From Diaphorobacter aerolatus (lineage in GTDB: Bacteria; Pseudomonadota; Gammaproteobacteria; Burkholderiales; Burkholderiaceae_C): a DNA stretch of 64,000 bases. A program made the translations under genes and the position numbers. The notes beneath the pieces are model-generated. The model was not told the DNA's origin. It was given only the letters and a program-made list of their open reading frames with translations, and did no database searches. Below are positions 37,244 through 46,900 of the stretch, one piece after another. Location of the stretch: assembly GCF_014489535.1 (NCBI RefSeq), contig NZ_CP060783.1:4423501-4487500 (forward strand), given 5' to 3'. Positions within the stretch are counted from its first letter, which is position 1. The number at the start of each line of letters is the position of its first letter.

Positions 37244-37844
37244 GGGTTCTGGTAGGTGCTGGTGCTGGCTCTGGTGTTGCTATGTCGTCTCTCATGGCAA
37301 GGACCTTCAGGGCATAGCTCGCGTTGTTGTCCTTGAGGCGTTGCTGGTTGTTTGGGGACACGTCCAGGCTGAGCTCAATGAGGAAGTATTCGACTACCTC
37401 TTTGGCGTCGTTAAACGCTGCTCCAAGCAATGCTTGACCGTCCTGAGCTTCAGGGTCTGCGCCTCGCTCTATCAACACTTTGACGGTTTCAAGGTGGTTG
37501 TTTTCAGCGGCATTCAGAAGAGCGTTATCCTCTTCGGTGTGGATATCGGCGTCATGGTCCAGTAGGTAGGAAACAACCTGAGTGTGTCCATTGAGTGCGG
37601 CCACTCCAAGGGCATTGCCACCGAAGGAATCAATCTCTGCTCCACGGTTTAGAAGGTTCTCAACGGCGTTCAAATGACCGTGTTGAGAGGCTTGGGAAAG
37701 TGCCCAGTTCTTCACTGATTGAAGGTCTTGGATTCCCATGGGACTACTCACCATTCCAGCACCAAAAAGGTGGTTTAGCTGTTCGGTATCACCGTCCTGA
37801 GCCGCTTTAAAAATCTGCTCTCTCGTTTTCTGCGAAGGGTTCAT
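37224..37844 (-). CDS. Ankyrin-repeat protein (206 aa)
   Basis: About five ankyrin units: SQASQHGHLNAVENLLNRG, AEIDSFGGNALGVAALNGHT, QVVSYLLDHDADIH, NALLNAAENNHLETVKVLIERG, ADPEAQDGQALLGAAFNDA. C-terminal tail APTRTLKRGLL is basic and Pro-rich. Its start overlaps the stop of the upstream ankyrin gene (ATGA). No catalytic domain; a protein-binding role is expected from the fold. Confidence 0.82.
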   Translation of the reverse strand: MNPSQKTREQIFKAAQDGDTEQLNHLFGAGMVSSPMGIQDLQSVKNWALSQASQHGHLNAVENLLNRGAEIDSFGGNALGVAALNGHTQVVSYLLDHDADIHTEEDNALLNAAENNHLETVKVLIERGADPEAQDGQALLGAAFNDAKEVVEYFLIELSLDVSPNNQQRLKDNNASYALKVLAMRDDIATPEPAPAPTRTLKRGLL

Positions 37845-38662
37845 GACATGTCCCTCCCTTTACCTTTAGCTGGTGCCATTCCTGAGGTAATTTGCTTGCC
37901 CACTTCCTGAAATTTCAGGGCATTGACTAAACGGGATCTGAGCGTGTCCAAATCGAAGGTGGTGCTGTTGCTATCCACTCTGAAAGACTCAAGAAGTTGC
38001 TTGTCTACCATGCTGGTATTACCAGTGGTGTTGCCTTGCTGCTGCTCATGACGAATAGCCAAGCGTGCGAGAGTGAGGTAGTTGTAGCCATGGCTCTCAC
38101 GGCTCATATGAGCAAGTGCCTTGAGTCCAAATTTCTCAGCACATGTCGAGGCTAGGTTGAAGTCCTCGGGGTTCACCTTGAGTGCGAATGTGGCTTGCTC
38201 AAAACTCATACGGGACTGCTCGCGCTTGTCCAAGGTACTGAGAGCTACAAAGTGCTGGTTCTGCTCGAGCTTTGACCTGGTGGAAGGTGTTACCTCCATG
38301 TCTCTCTCAATGAGAAGGTAGTCCACAATTTCAGGTTGACCGTAATTAGCTGCGCTCAAAAGTACCTTCTGGTCATGAGCGTTGATATCGGCGCCACGGT
38401 CTAAAAGGAACTTGACGACTTCAAGGTGTCCGTCCTCTGCAGCTTGGGTGAGTGCCGTATTGCCAAAGGCATGAAGGTTGAGGTTTGCGCCACTATCAGC
38501 AAGGTATCTCACAAGGGGCAAGTGTCCATTGGCTGCTGCTACACGAATGGCGTAACCCTCGTCTGAATTGAGCTTGGCTTTTTCAACCTCAATCATTCTT
38601 TGGACTTCTTGTAGATTGCCGTCATAGCAATACTGGTAAAGTTCTTCTTGTTTTATGTTCAT
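37841..38662 (-). CDS. Ankyrin-repeat protein with C-terminal extension (273 aa)
   Basis: N-terminal ankyrin units (LYQYCYDGNLQEVQRMIEVE; GYAIRVAAANGHLPLVRYLA; NTALTQAAEDGHLEVVKFLLDRG; KVLLSAANYGQPEIVDYLLIE) and a second, non-ankyrin helical half from about residue 150 (FALKVNPEDFNLASTCAEKF). Tail MAPAKGKGRDMS. The phrase IERDMEVTPSTRSKL parallels IELSLDVSPNNQQRL in the next gene and MNLEPTPAVRK in the 27-29 kb paralogs, linking all four. Confidence 0.82.
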   Translation of the reverse strand: MNIKQEELYQYCYDGNLQEVQRMIEVEKAKLNSDEGYAIRVAAANGHLPLVRYLADSGANLNLHAFGNTALTQAAEDGHLEVVKFLLDRGADINAHDQKVLLSAANYGQPEIVDYLLIERDMEVTPSTRSKLEQNQHFVALSTLDKREQSRMSFEQATFALKVNPEDFNLASTCAEKFGLKALAHMSRESHGYNYLTLARLAIRHEQQQGNTTGNTSMVDKQLLESFRVDSNSTTFDLDTLRSRLVNALKFQEVGKQITSGMAPAKGKGRDMS

Positions 38663-38683
38663 ATGATTCTCCTACATAATATT

Positions 38684-38711
38684 AGATTAGCGTAGGAAAA
38701 TGAATAGTCAA
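38684..38711 (-). promoter_or_regulatory. Promoter of the ankyrin gene pair
   Basis: Reverse strand -35 TTGACT, 16-bp spacer, -10 TAATCT. Confidence 0.6.
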
Positions 38712-38735
38712 AAAAAAGCACCTTGAAAGGTGCTA
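38711..38735 (-). terminator. Terminator of the gene at 38741
   Basis: Reverse strand: AGCACCTTTCAAGGTGCT followed by seven T residues. Confidence 0.8.
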
Positions 38736-38740
38736 GTGTT

Positions 38741-39481
38741 TTACATACCAAATTTTTGCCTCATGGCTCCTATGTTCTTGACGATTGCTTTGGTTTGCTC
38801 GGGTTGAACAACAGGCTCAGATTTCACTTGCTCTTGTTGAGTTTTGTATTTCTCAACAATAGGGTTCACCTTCAATTCATTGTTGATTTTAGGCACATAG
38901 GCAGGTTTCTCAACGGGTACTTGCTGATTTGTTGAGATACCAAATTTATCAGCATAGTATTCTTTGTATGCTTGGTGAGCCTGAAGATATTTCTTCTGAG
39001 CGTCTGGTTCATTCAAGTAGCTAGATTCCTGCGCGGCAAAGTATGCCTTCTCAAACTTATGTTGAGGCTCAAGCAAGTGAGCCATTTCTTTCGCCTCTTG
39101 GCGTTCCTGTTTGTGAGTCAACTCCATGTTGCGATAAGCAAGGTCGCGTGTGTCTTGAATCTTATGTTGAGCTGTTACGTCGCGTGAGTCCATTTTTTCA
39201 TACTTTGAACGAATGTCTCTCACATTGAGCATACTATTGAACACCTGAAGTGTTTCGGCGTTTTGAGTAGTGTTGAAAAAGTCGCGTCCTTTGCGAGCCT
39301 CAGGTTTCACTCTCAAGCCGTTCATTCTCATTTCGTCGTCCATAGCTTTGGTAGTAAGCATTGGGTGAAGTTGAGTCTTTGGTTGAGCTTCGTGAGTTTC
39401 AATCCTATCCCTCATTCTGGATAAATAACCAGTAAAGGATTGAGCTTCTTTTTTCATTTCATTAGTAATGTCGTTGTTCAT
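38741..39481 (-). CDS. Hypothetical charged helical protein with basic C-terminal tail (246 aa)
   Basis: Begins MNNDITNEMKKEAQSFTGYL; helical, rich in Lys/Glu/Gln/Arg (MELTHKQERQEAKEMAHLLE; PDAQKKYLQAHQAYKEYYAD), Val/Pro linker, end KNIGAMRQKFGM. No catalytic motif. It sits immediately downstream of the coupling protein gene and has its own promoter at 39509-39536, whose -35 overlaps the coupling protein stop. Confidence 0.62.
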   Translation of the reverse strand: MNNDITNEMKKEAQSFTGYLSRMRDRIETHEAQPKTQLHPMLTTKAMDDEMRMNGLRVKPEARKGRDFFNTTQNAETLQVFNSMLNVRDIRSKYEKMDSRDVTAQHKIQDTRDLAYRNMELTHKQERQEAKEMAHLLEPQHKFEKAYFAAQESSYLNEPDAQKKYLQAHQAYKEYYADKFGISTNQQVPVEKPAYVPKINNELKVNPIVEKYKTQQEQVKSEPVVQPEQTKAIVKNIGAMRQKFGM

Positions 39482-39508
39482 ATATGTCTCCTTGTTATAT
39501 ATATTATT

Positions 39509-39536
39509 AAATTAGCAGAAAAGGCCAAAATGTCAA
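39509..39536 (-). promoter_or_regulatory. Promoter of the gene at 38741
   Basis: Reverse strand -35 TTGACA, 16-bp spacer ending TGC, -10 TAATTT. Confidence 0.7.
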
Positions 39537-42397
39537 TTTTTGGTGAGTGGATCTAAGCCTTCTTTTTTCTCTTTTTTCTTCCAGCTTTCGTGATACTTTG
39601 TTCTGGAAGTAGTGAGGTTCTTTGCCTTGGCTCCCAAAGCGTCAAGCAAATGAAGTCCAGTCTGTACAGCGCCACCACCGACCACCTCACCGATTACGTC
39701 TTTGAGAATGGTGTCTTGCATGTTCTCGTCCTCAGTAGGCAACTGGTAGTAGGTGCTACGCTCTTCCTTTTGGGTAGCCATTTCCAAAGCGTCTAGCTCT
39801 TCAGGGCTGAGCTCAAATTCGTCTGCAGCGTCGGCAACAGGTTTGTCTTCCATGTAAAGCCCTTTGGGGTTCGCTTTGGGTTTGTCCATTGATACACCAC
39901 CACCACTACCACCTGAGCTAGAGACTGAGCTTGTGCCGTAGCCTTCCACTGCTTTCTTGATATCCTGAGTTGTGATTCTGGAAGGTTTGTAGGTCTTTCC
40001 AGATATCCAGTCTGCAGGCTCAGCTTGATACAACACTGGATAGTTCTCTACTGGAAGAGTGAGCATGAAAACGTCCTTCTCATTTCCAGGAAGATACAAG
40101 AATGTGGTTTCGCCGTGGGGTTTACCATTGACTTTGGTAAACCTCGTTCCAAGGAAACTATTGATTTCGTCGGGTGTAATAACGAGTTCATTGTCATGTA
40201 CCTGAGGACTAAAACTTGACGAAGTTCCACTTTCCTGCTTTGTTTGGCTAGCATGAACTTTGCTGATATGTTTTTTACCGACAAGGTTAGACACCATTTC
40301 AGCAGAATCACCAGAATTCATACCCATGATATAAATGTTCATGGTGTTCGCAAGTACGAATTTTAAGAATTCTTCTTGATAGATAGCCTTCAATTGTGAG
40401 AAGTCTTGGCAACATAAATGTACAGTCACACCTTTAGAGGCAAACATTTCAAGTGCTGGTTCAATGAACTCCTTGACATTGCCTAAGTTCTGGAACTCGT
40501 CAAGAACCATGTGAAGGTTTCTTACGGTTTGACCATTCTTCTTGTCGTCCTTGAAATACTTGTCATTGATAGTACTCTTCATGTAGTACAACAATCCTTT
40601 GATAATTCCGTCAAGTTGATTATTGAAACGTCCTGAAGGTTTCATAATAACAATTTTGGTTTGGGGATTCTCGTCGTACAACCATTCTCTCATTGAGAAC
40701 TTAGGACGGGTTTCATAGGCGTCCCAAATTTTGGCCCACTTCACAATAACTTCAATGTTCGCAATGTAGCTCTTGATATTTGACCTATCAAAAATCCTAA
40801 TATCAAGCTTTGGATTGTCGCGCGTAACCATGCTCACTTGATCAGCCCATTTAATAAGTAAACGTTCTTTCAGGTCTACCCATTGCCAATCTGGATTAGA
40901 TTTTGTTAAATCTTTAAAATGGTAATCAAGAATTGCTAGAGTTGCTTTTTCTCCATTTTTACTATCAAAGATTCTTTGCTTCAATCTTTCTTCAATTCTT
41001 ATATTTTCCTCAAGTTCAGCAATTTCCTTATCTTTATCTTCAGAGGTTCCTTTTTTCGTATCAGCGAGAGATGTCTTTAATGAGGAAATTAACTCGGACT
41101 TCTTAAATATATCCTCCTTATTTTCCTCAGTTAATTCAATTGATAGGAATTTGTCTAAAAACCATTCTTGCCAGAATTGAAGTTTGAGCATTGCAGCGGT
41201 CATTTGGTGGATTTCTTTCTTGTAGTCGTACCCTTCCCAAATACGGGCAACGTCATTCATAAAGCCTAGTGAGGCGGCTAATGTTCCCATTATTGAACTC
41301 AATGGTTGCTCACCCATAGCTAGAATTTGATTTGACTCTGGATAATATTTTTTGAGAAGTGCGGCTATCTCTTCAGGCGGTAAATCTTTGAAGTATGCGA
41401 AGTGTGAGTAGCCCCAAAGTCCTTTTGCCTCTGCGCAAAGAAATGCTCCTATCCCAGTTGCTACACTTCTTGCCGCATTGCCCCAAAACGAATCTTTATC
41501 TGATACTGGAATCATTCCTGCTACAAATTGAGCCACGTCCTGAGTGAGTTCTAAATCAAGACTTATAGCGTGTGGTGTCATGTATTTTTCGTCTGTTGTG
41601 ATTTGAAGTGCATGTCTCTTCTTGAACAAGCTCGCGTACTCACCTTTAGGCGTATCCACAATGAATAGCTTGTATGGCGTATCGTTCAAAGGCTTGAACT
41701 TGCGTCTAATGTTGTGGTAGTACATTTGCATGACTACCTTTTTGGTAGTGACACCTTTACCTCTGCGTGAGCCACCTATGTAAAAACAATGTCCACGGCG
41801 TTGAGGGTCGGGCATGTAGATTACGTCTTTGGGGTCTGCGAATGATTTTGCGTCAAGCACATTGAACCCCAAGCCCTTGTTACTCGCAATAATGTATGAG
41901 GCTCCTGCTGAGCTCGCCTGAGCGTCAAATGAGCGTTTCAGTTCAGCAAACCCTTCCTTCCCTTTCCAAAGCTTTCTACCTCGTACCTGGCGCGATTGCT
42001 CCACTGGTTTGAATGCTTTCCTACCGAAGAGCCAAGCTCCTGCTCCACCGGCAATGAGGGCAAGAATCCAGCGAATGACTATCAAGTACACCTCACCACG
42101 GCTCTCCCACCAAATAAGTGCTCTCGCGTAGGTTCTGAATCCCTCAAATTGAAAGGCTGGTGACACCATTCCAAAGGCAAGCTTGAAGAAGGCAAGGACG
42201 TGGAACCATGCTGGTTGATTGTTCGTCGGCATGGGGAAGAACGGATAGTTGATACATAGCACGGTGAGCGCTATGGTGAAAGCAAGTAAGAACATGAATA
42301 TGGTGCTTAATAGCGCGGAAACCATATAAACATGTGGTCGTGTGCGATCATTAACTAATTGACTTGAGAACCAAACATAGATAGGTTTGTCGTTCAT
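39533..42397 (-). CDS. Type IV coupling protein, VirD4/TraG family
   Basis: A 954-residue membrane ATPase from ATG 42397, which overlaps the upstream stop. Membrane segments at the N terminus (SALLSTIFMFLLAFTIALTV; VIRWILALIAGGAGAWLFG). P-loop IGGSRRGKGVTTKK near residue 205 is the GKGV form usual in VirD4/TraG. Walker B MVLDEFQNLGNVKEF near 632, then CCQDFSQLKAIYQ. An insertion of about 100 residues with a charged coiled coil (around residues 420-490) interrupts the ATPase, and the Ser/Gly/Asp-rich C terminus ends DPLTKN. It should recruit the relaxosome to the secretion channel. Confidence 0.87.
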   Translation of the reverse strand: MNDKPIYVWFSSQLVNDRTRPHVYMVSALLSTIFMFLLAFTIALTVLCINYPFFPMPTNNQPAWFHVLAFFKLAFGMVSPAFQFEGFRTYARALIWWESRGEVYLIVIRWILALIAGGAGAWLFGRKAFKPVEQSRQVRGRKLWKGKEGFAELKRSFDAQASSAGASYIIASNKGLGFNVLDAKSFADPKDVIYMPDPQRRGHCFYIGGSRRGKGVTTKKVVMQMYYHNIRRKFKPLNDTPYKLFIVDTPKGEYASLFKKRHALQITTDEKYMTPHAISLDLELTQDVAQFVAGMIPVSDKDSFWGNAARSVATGIGAFLCAEAKGLWGYSHFAYFKDLPPEEIAALLKKYYPESNQILAMGEQPLSSIMGTLAASLGFMNDVARIWEGYDYKKEIHQMTAAMLKLQFWQEWFLDKFLSIELTEENKEDIFKKSELISSLKTSLADTKKGTSEDKDKEIAELEENIRIEERLKQRIFDSKNGEKATLAILDYHFKDLTKSNPDWQWVDLKERLLIKWADQVSMVTRDNPKLDIRIFDRSNIKSYIANIEVIVKWAKIWDAYETRPKFSMREWLYDENPQTKIVIMKPSGRFNNQLDGIIKGLLYYMKSTINDKYFKDDKKNGQTVRNLHMVLDEFQNLGNVKEFIEPALEMFASKGVTVHLCCQDFSQLKAIYQEEFLKFVLANTMNIYIMGMNSGDSAEMVSNLVGKKHISKVHASQTKQESGTSSSFSPQVHDNELVITPDEINSFLGTRFTKVNGKPHGETTFLYLPGNEKDVFMLTLPVENYPVLYQAEPADWISGKTYKPSRITTQDIKKAVEGYGTSSVSSSGGSGGGVSMDKPKANPKGLYMEDKPVADAADEFELSPEELDALEMATQKEERSTYYQLPTEDENMQDTILKDVIGEVVGGGAVQTGLHLLDALGAKAKNLTTSRTKYHESWKKKEKKEGLDPLTKN

Positions 42398-42906
42398 TTG
42401 AAAAGCACCTCTTTCCAGTTTGCTTTGAAGTAAACCCAAGGCTCTGGTGCTTTGTAGTTTTTCTTTTCTTCGTCGGCTTCAGCGCATAACATTTCAACGG
42501 CTTCTTCGTTCTCAATAATTTCTCTTGCCTTCTCGTAGACTCCACCTTTATTTCCTAATGATTTGTCTGCTTTTACAGCTTCGTAGAGTTCTGCGTTGTC
42601 AACCTCACTGAGAATAAATTTGATTTTTTTGTTATCCATTTCGCTTGTGGGTTTAAGGCAACTGAACTGATATGACTCGTCAAGTTCTTTTTGAACTCTG
42701 ATTGATTCGCCTGCAATTGTTCCATTAACATTGTTCATTACACGGATTCCCCAGTAAGACGCTGGAACTCCCAAGATACACAACATAATAAAACTACCCA
42801 TTACTATGCCTTCAATCTTTTGTCTAAAGTAGATTGCTTTTAGTTCTTCATTGAGCTTGCTGTTTACTTCCTCAAGAGCGTCAATTTTTTTATTCAAATT
42901 ACTCAT
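42394..42906 (-). CDS. Membrane protein with N-terminal coiled coil (170 aa)
   Basis: Begins MSNLNKKIDALEEVNSKLNE (coiled coil), one hydrophobic segment MGSFIMLCILGVPASYWGI, then a soluble domain (SEVDNAELYEAVKADKSLGN). Coupled to the VirD4-like gene by an ATGA overlap, so probably a partner of it. No family recognised. Confidence 0.65.
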   Translation of the reverse strand: MSNLNKKIDALEEVNSKLNEELKAIYFRQKIEGIVMGSFIMLCILGVPASYWGIRVMNNVNGTIAGESIRVQKELDESYQFSCLKPTSEMDNKKIKFILSEVDNAELYEAVKADKSLGNKGGVYEKAREIIENEEAVEMLCAEADEEKKNYKAPEPWVYFKANWKEVLFK

Positions 42907-42915
42907 GGCGACTCC

Positions 42916-43176
42916 TTAAAATAAACTAACGATTGCTTTGATAACTTCGTATCCACCGAAAAGGATTGTTGTCGCTGCTGCGGTCACGGCAATGGGGGTA
43001 AGAGCATGGGTGTACTTGCTACGCAAGATTGAGAAGTTCACCTTTGTTCTAGTTGCCAATGCTTGTACTGGTTTAGCTTTGTAGCCGTCCATGATTGCAG
43101 GGGCAATGTAGCTATCTTGTCCGTCTGGACTATTTATGAAATCCTCATGATCTGTTAATTCATTTCTCAAAGTCAT
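42916..43176 (-). CDS. Small membrane protein (86 aa)
   Basis: Begins MTLRNELTDHEDFINSPDGQ; C-terminal hydrophobic segment LTPIAVTAAATTILFGGYEVIKAIVSLF. First gene of the coupling protein operon, under a class A operator. Confidence 0.62.
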   Translation of the reverse strand: MTLRNELTDHEDFINSPDGQDSYIAPAIMDGYKAKPVQALATRTKVNFSILRSKYTHALTPIAVTAAATTILFGGYEVIKAIVSLF

Positions 43177-43204
43177 ATCGTTCTCCTTTTATGTTCTTCT
43201 AATT

Positions 43205-43242
43205 TAGTTTTAGCAGATATATTGAAATAATCAATACCTCTT
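43205..43242 (-). promoter_or_regulatory. Class A palindromic operator/promoter of the coupling protein operon
   Basis: TATTGA-AATAA-TCAATA at 43220-43236; reverse-strand -35 TTGATT, 16-bp spacer ending TGC, -10 TAAAAC. Confidence 0.75.
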
Positions 43243-43245
43243 TGC

Positions 43246-43275
43246 CAAAAAAAAGCGACTTTTAAAGCCGCTTGT
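43246..43275 (-). terminator. Terminator of the gene at 43299
   Basis: Reverse strand: AAGCGGCTTTAAAAGTCGCTT with one mismatch, followed by eight T residues. Confidence 0.65.
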
Positions 43276-43298
43276 CTAATAGTTCTACCTTCCGTCGA

Positions 43299-43715
43299 TC
43301 AGGTGATATCGTCATTCACTTCACTACCACTTTGACCTAATAATTCTTGAATGAATGGGTCTTCCAAGATATCTTTATTTGGTTGCTCTTGAGGCTGCTC
43401 TTCCTGAGGTTCAGGCTGAGTAGGGGAATCTTCAAGTGGAATGTTGTGGCTACAAATTAAGGTTGTGCCTATTTCTTTCGGTGTGTGAATGTCTTTATGG
43501 AACTTTTCACAATAGCCGTAAGCGCCTCTATTGTTAGCCGTCCAGCCTGCATGCGCACAATTGATACAAGTGAGATCTTCAGGTGGTGGTTTAGCACCTT
43601 CAGGAAGGTTTTCTAAAACGAAGTTGCCATTCTTGTTCTTGTTCATTCTTATGATTGCCACTTGAGGTAATTTCTCATTTGGTATCACCAGTGGTCTTTT
43701 TGTTTCTTTAGTCAT
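43299..43715 (-). CDS. Cys-containing hypothetical protein with acidic Pro/Gln/Glu-rich C terminus (138 aa)
   Basis: Start ATG 43715 (AAGGAAAACAA upstream). A possible metal site CINCAHAGWTANNRGAYGYC with a later ICSHN (four Cys, several His), then a Pro/Glu/Gln-rich acidic tail. Single gene with its own class A operator and terminator. No family recognised. Confidence 0.62.
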   Translation of the reverse strand: MTKETKRPLVIPNEKLPQVAIIRMNKNKNGNFVLENLPEGAKPPPEDLTCINCAHAGWTANNRGAYGYCEKFHKDIHTPKEIGTTLICSHNIPLEDSPTQPEPQEEQPQEQPNKDILEDPFIQELLGQSGSEVNDDIT

Positions 43716-43742
43716 TTGTTTTCCTTGTTGTTCTTTTAGTTG

Positions 43743-43776
43743 TAGCAGATATATTGAAATAATCAATACCTCTTTG
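43743..43776 (-). promoter_or_regulatory. Class A palindromic operator/promoter of the gene at 43299
   Basis: TATTGA-AATAA-TCAATA at 43752-43768; reverse-strand -35 TTGATT, 16-bp spacer ending TGC, -10 TACAAC. Confidence 0.75.
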
Positions 43777-43781
43777 GAAAT

Positions 43782-43809
43782 TTGACAAACAGAATTGCTC
43801 TGCTATATT
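43782..43809 (+). promoter_or_regulatory. Consensus promoter of the sRNA candidate
   Basis: TTGACA, 16-bp spacer ending TGC, TATATT: the closest match to consensus on the element. It points away from the class A operator 14 bases upstream. Confidence 0.75.
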
Positions 43810-43815
43810 GATAAT

Positions 43816-43891
43816 TGAAAAGTCTTTATCGCTCTTCAATTTCCTTTCTATAGTTCAAATATATCCCTTCCTCCGAGGGATATTTTTGTTT
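43816..43891 (+). ncRNA. Candidate small RNA (about 75 nt) with intrinsic terminator
   Basis: The transcript predicted from the promoter at 43782 contains a hairpin ATTGAAAAG...CTCTTCAAT (43813-43840) and ends with a perfect stem ATATCCCT/AGGGATAT (43861-43868/43876-43883) followed by TTTTTGTTT. There is no open frame with a ribosome site. Its position between the relaxase operon and the class A control region suggests a regulator of transfer. No known family recognised. Confidence 0.62.
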
Positions 43892-43902
43892 ATGGAATAG
43901 GC

Positions 43903-43938
43903 AAAAAAAGTCCACCTTTTTTAAGGGTGGTCTTTTTC
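43903..43938. terminator. Bidirectional terminator after the relaxase operon
   Basis: CCACC/GGTGG stem with A7 on one side and T5 on the other; on the reverse strand it ends the relaxase transcript. Confidence 0.7.
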
Positions 43939-43998
43939 TACATTACAAGGAAACTCATACAACACTATATTAATAGCACAATTTTAGTGATTGTCAAA

Positions 43999-46900
43999 TT
44001 ACATGACTCTTCCTTTGTTGAGCTTTAGCTTTTTCTCTGGTTTCTTTGGCTGCTTAGGTTCAGGTGTAGGCTCAGGTTTGAAGATTTCCTTCACTTTATC
44101 CTTGACCACATGGATACCTGCGGCTATTGCTCGTTGCGCTTGTAGTCGCTTGAGTACATGCATTGGGATAGGTATCTCTTTGCTCTGTTGAGGTGCCTGC
44201 TCTGGTTTACGCTCAGCGATAGGTACGGCTTGAGGCTTGGATAAAGGTTTGTTGTCGTTGTCCATGCCCATAGCTTTCTTCAAGCGATTGGATAGGTAGC
44301 TCTTGACTTCGTGGTACTTCGAATACTCTTCCTCTTTACCCAAGTTGTAGTCAAAGGTGGTTTTCTTGAAAGCAGTCTGAGACATTGCCATGAAGATTTG
44401 CTTGAATGAGTCCAAGACGTTTTCTTGAGTAGGAACTTGCTCACCGTTAGAGCCCATTTTGTAGGTGTGCTTGTTCAAGAACTCGCGTGTCTCTTTGAAT
44501 GATTTCAATGTTTCAGGCGCAAGCTCAATGTTCTCTTTTTTGGCAATCAACTGGGCTGTTTTAACCATACCTTTTGTCGGTGGTTTGCCGTCAAGCTTGT
44601 TCACCGTGGACTCAACCATGTCATTGGACAAGTACATTTTTAGTGTTTCTCTATGGCGAGAACATGCAACGTAGGCTTGGTGAAGATTGTTGAGGGTAGG
44701 ACTCACCCAGTAGTAAACGGAATCCTTGGTGGACCCTTGGGACTTGTGGACGGTAGAGGCGTAGCCGTGCTTGATATTCAAGGGCTTGCCAAGGTTCAAG
44801 AAATGCTCTTCGCCGTTGTCCAGCTTGACCCTGATTGTGTTGAGCTTGCCGTTTGTAAGGCGTGTGAAACCTATCACCGTGCCACGCTCTGAATTGCTGA
44901 TTTTTTCGCGCTCAGTACCTGCGTTGTCGCTCTTCTGTTTCTTGGTGAAAATGATTCGATCACCTTCCATGAAGTCGCGCCTGATACCGTCCTTACCTTC
45001 AATCTTCACCTCAGGACCCTCAAGCTTTCCTTGGCTCTTCAACTCGGCACGAATCGCATTGTTGATTGTGTCTACGTCCAAGTTTGTAGCCGCCACAATG
45101 AATTTTTCAGTGTAGGCTTTTGGGTCGGTCACATAGTCTTTGACAATTTGTTTTAAGCGTCCTTCGTTTGTTTTCTTGATAACAACATTGCCTTTTGAAT
45201 GAAGGTAGTCAATTGCTTTGTTTGCTCTTCCACAAGCGAAGTCTTCCACCATTTCACGGTCTTTGGTATCAATTTGCCTGTTGATATCGGTCACTGCTTT
45301 GGTGACAAATCTTTCATTCATTGCCTTGAATAGGCCACCATATCCTACGCTCTGTAGCTGTTCCTTTTCACCGACTAAAATTAGTTTAGCTCCAGCCTCA
45401 TTTGACGCCTTCACTAATTTGTAGAAGGTTTCTGTATCAGCCATGCCAGCTTCGTCAACAATACAAACGGTGTTAGGTTTGAACTTGTAGGAACCAGCTT
45501 TGAAGGCAATGAAAAGCTCTGCAGTGTTACAACATTTCTCAGCATTCATTCCTGTTGATTTGGCAAGTTCTTTGGTTGCCTGATCGCTTGTTGAAGTGCC
45601 TATGACTTCAAAGCCTGCTTTCTCGTATTGCTGTACAACGACTTTGAGCAATGTTGACTTACCTGCTCCTGCTCTACCAGCAATATTAATGATTGAACCC
45701 TTGTCCGTAAGTGCTGCTATCGCTGCTTCCTTTTGACCTTTGGCGAACTGGAAAGGCTTACCCTTGAATGGTTTCTGAGCCTTCTCAAAGTCCATGATTG
45801 CTTTAAAAATTTTGGTTTTATCAAGCTGGAACTTGGTTTCACGTATGCGAGCTTTTGAGGACTCAACAACATACTCTTCCATTTTGAGAATGGTCTTGCT
45901 GGTGAACCTTACGTCGCGTCCATAACGGATTTGCTTTTGCTTGTACTCGCGTGGGTCGGTGATTCTTCCCTCAATGAAGTCCTTGTAGTACTCAGCCTTT
46001 TCAGGCTCCAGAATCAAGACACCTTCCTCATTGAAAATTTTCTCGGCGTACTCGCGTGCCTTCTCACCAGTAGTGAGTCCAAGTAGCTGTTTGGTGACGT
46101 GTGCCTTCCACTGGTTTTCAGTAAAGGCAATGTCCTTGTGCTTGCGCATGAAGTTGCTCATGAGCTCAGCACCAGTAGGTAGCGCTGGTTCCACCTCTTT
46201 GACCTGGTTGAAGTCCTGGTGAGCCTTCATGTACTCAGCACTGAAGCCATGGCGCTGATACCACTTTGCCCACTCTGCTTTGAGCTCTGAAGGGGATAGC
46301 TCTGATTTGTCCTCGCGTGATTCCTTGCGGGCAATCTCCATGGCCAGGAATCCACCATGTCCTTGTGAGCGTGCGAACTCTTCCATTTCCTTGGTGCGCT
46401 TGCCAAGCTCAGTACGAAGTGACTGAGGAAGGAATTTGTCGTCAACGTCCCATGAGGTAATGTTGCGCTCGCTATCGGCTAGGTACTCGTTATCGCGGTC
46501 CTCGTCCAGGTAGATTGGCTTGAAGGTAAGGCCAAAGTTTTGCTCAAGGGCTGGTTTCAAATGCTCTTGGAAGATAGCCGTATAGACTTCCTTGTTTTGG
46601 CATATCAAGTCATTCATGACTGAGTAAAGTTCGCCGTCTTCCTCACCCATTGCTGTATTCAAAATATCGAAGTGGAAATGACGGAATGGCTCAGGACCTG
46701 AGGTGTCTGTTCCGCGATTCTCTATGTGCTGGAAACAAGCAATCAGCAACCCACTGGTGTAGTCTATTTCTGCGCCGTCCTTACCTTTACGAATGCCTCC
46801 GTCAATCTCCATTTGCGGAATGATATTTTTGATAAAAATATCCTTGGCAATGTCGGCAAATTTCTTCTCAACGCTTGGATCTGCTATAGCTAAAGCAGTG

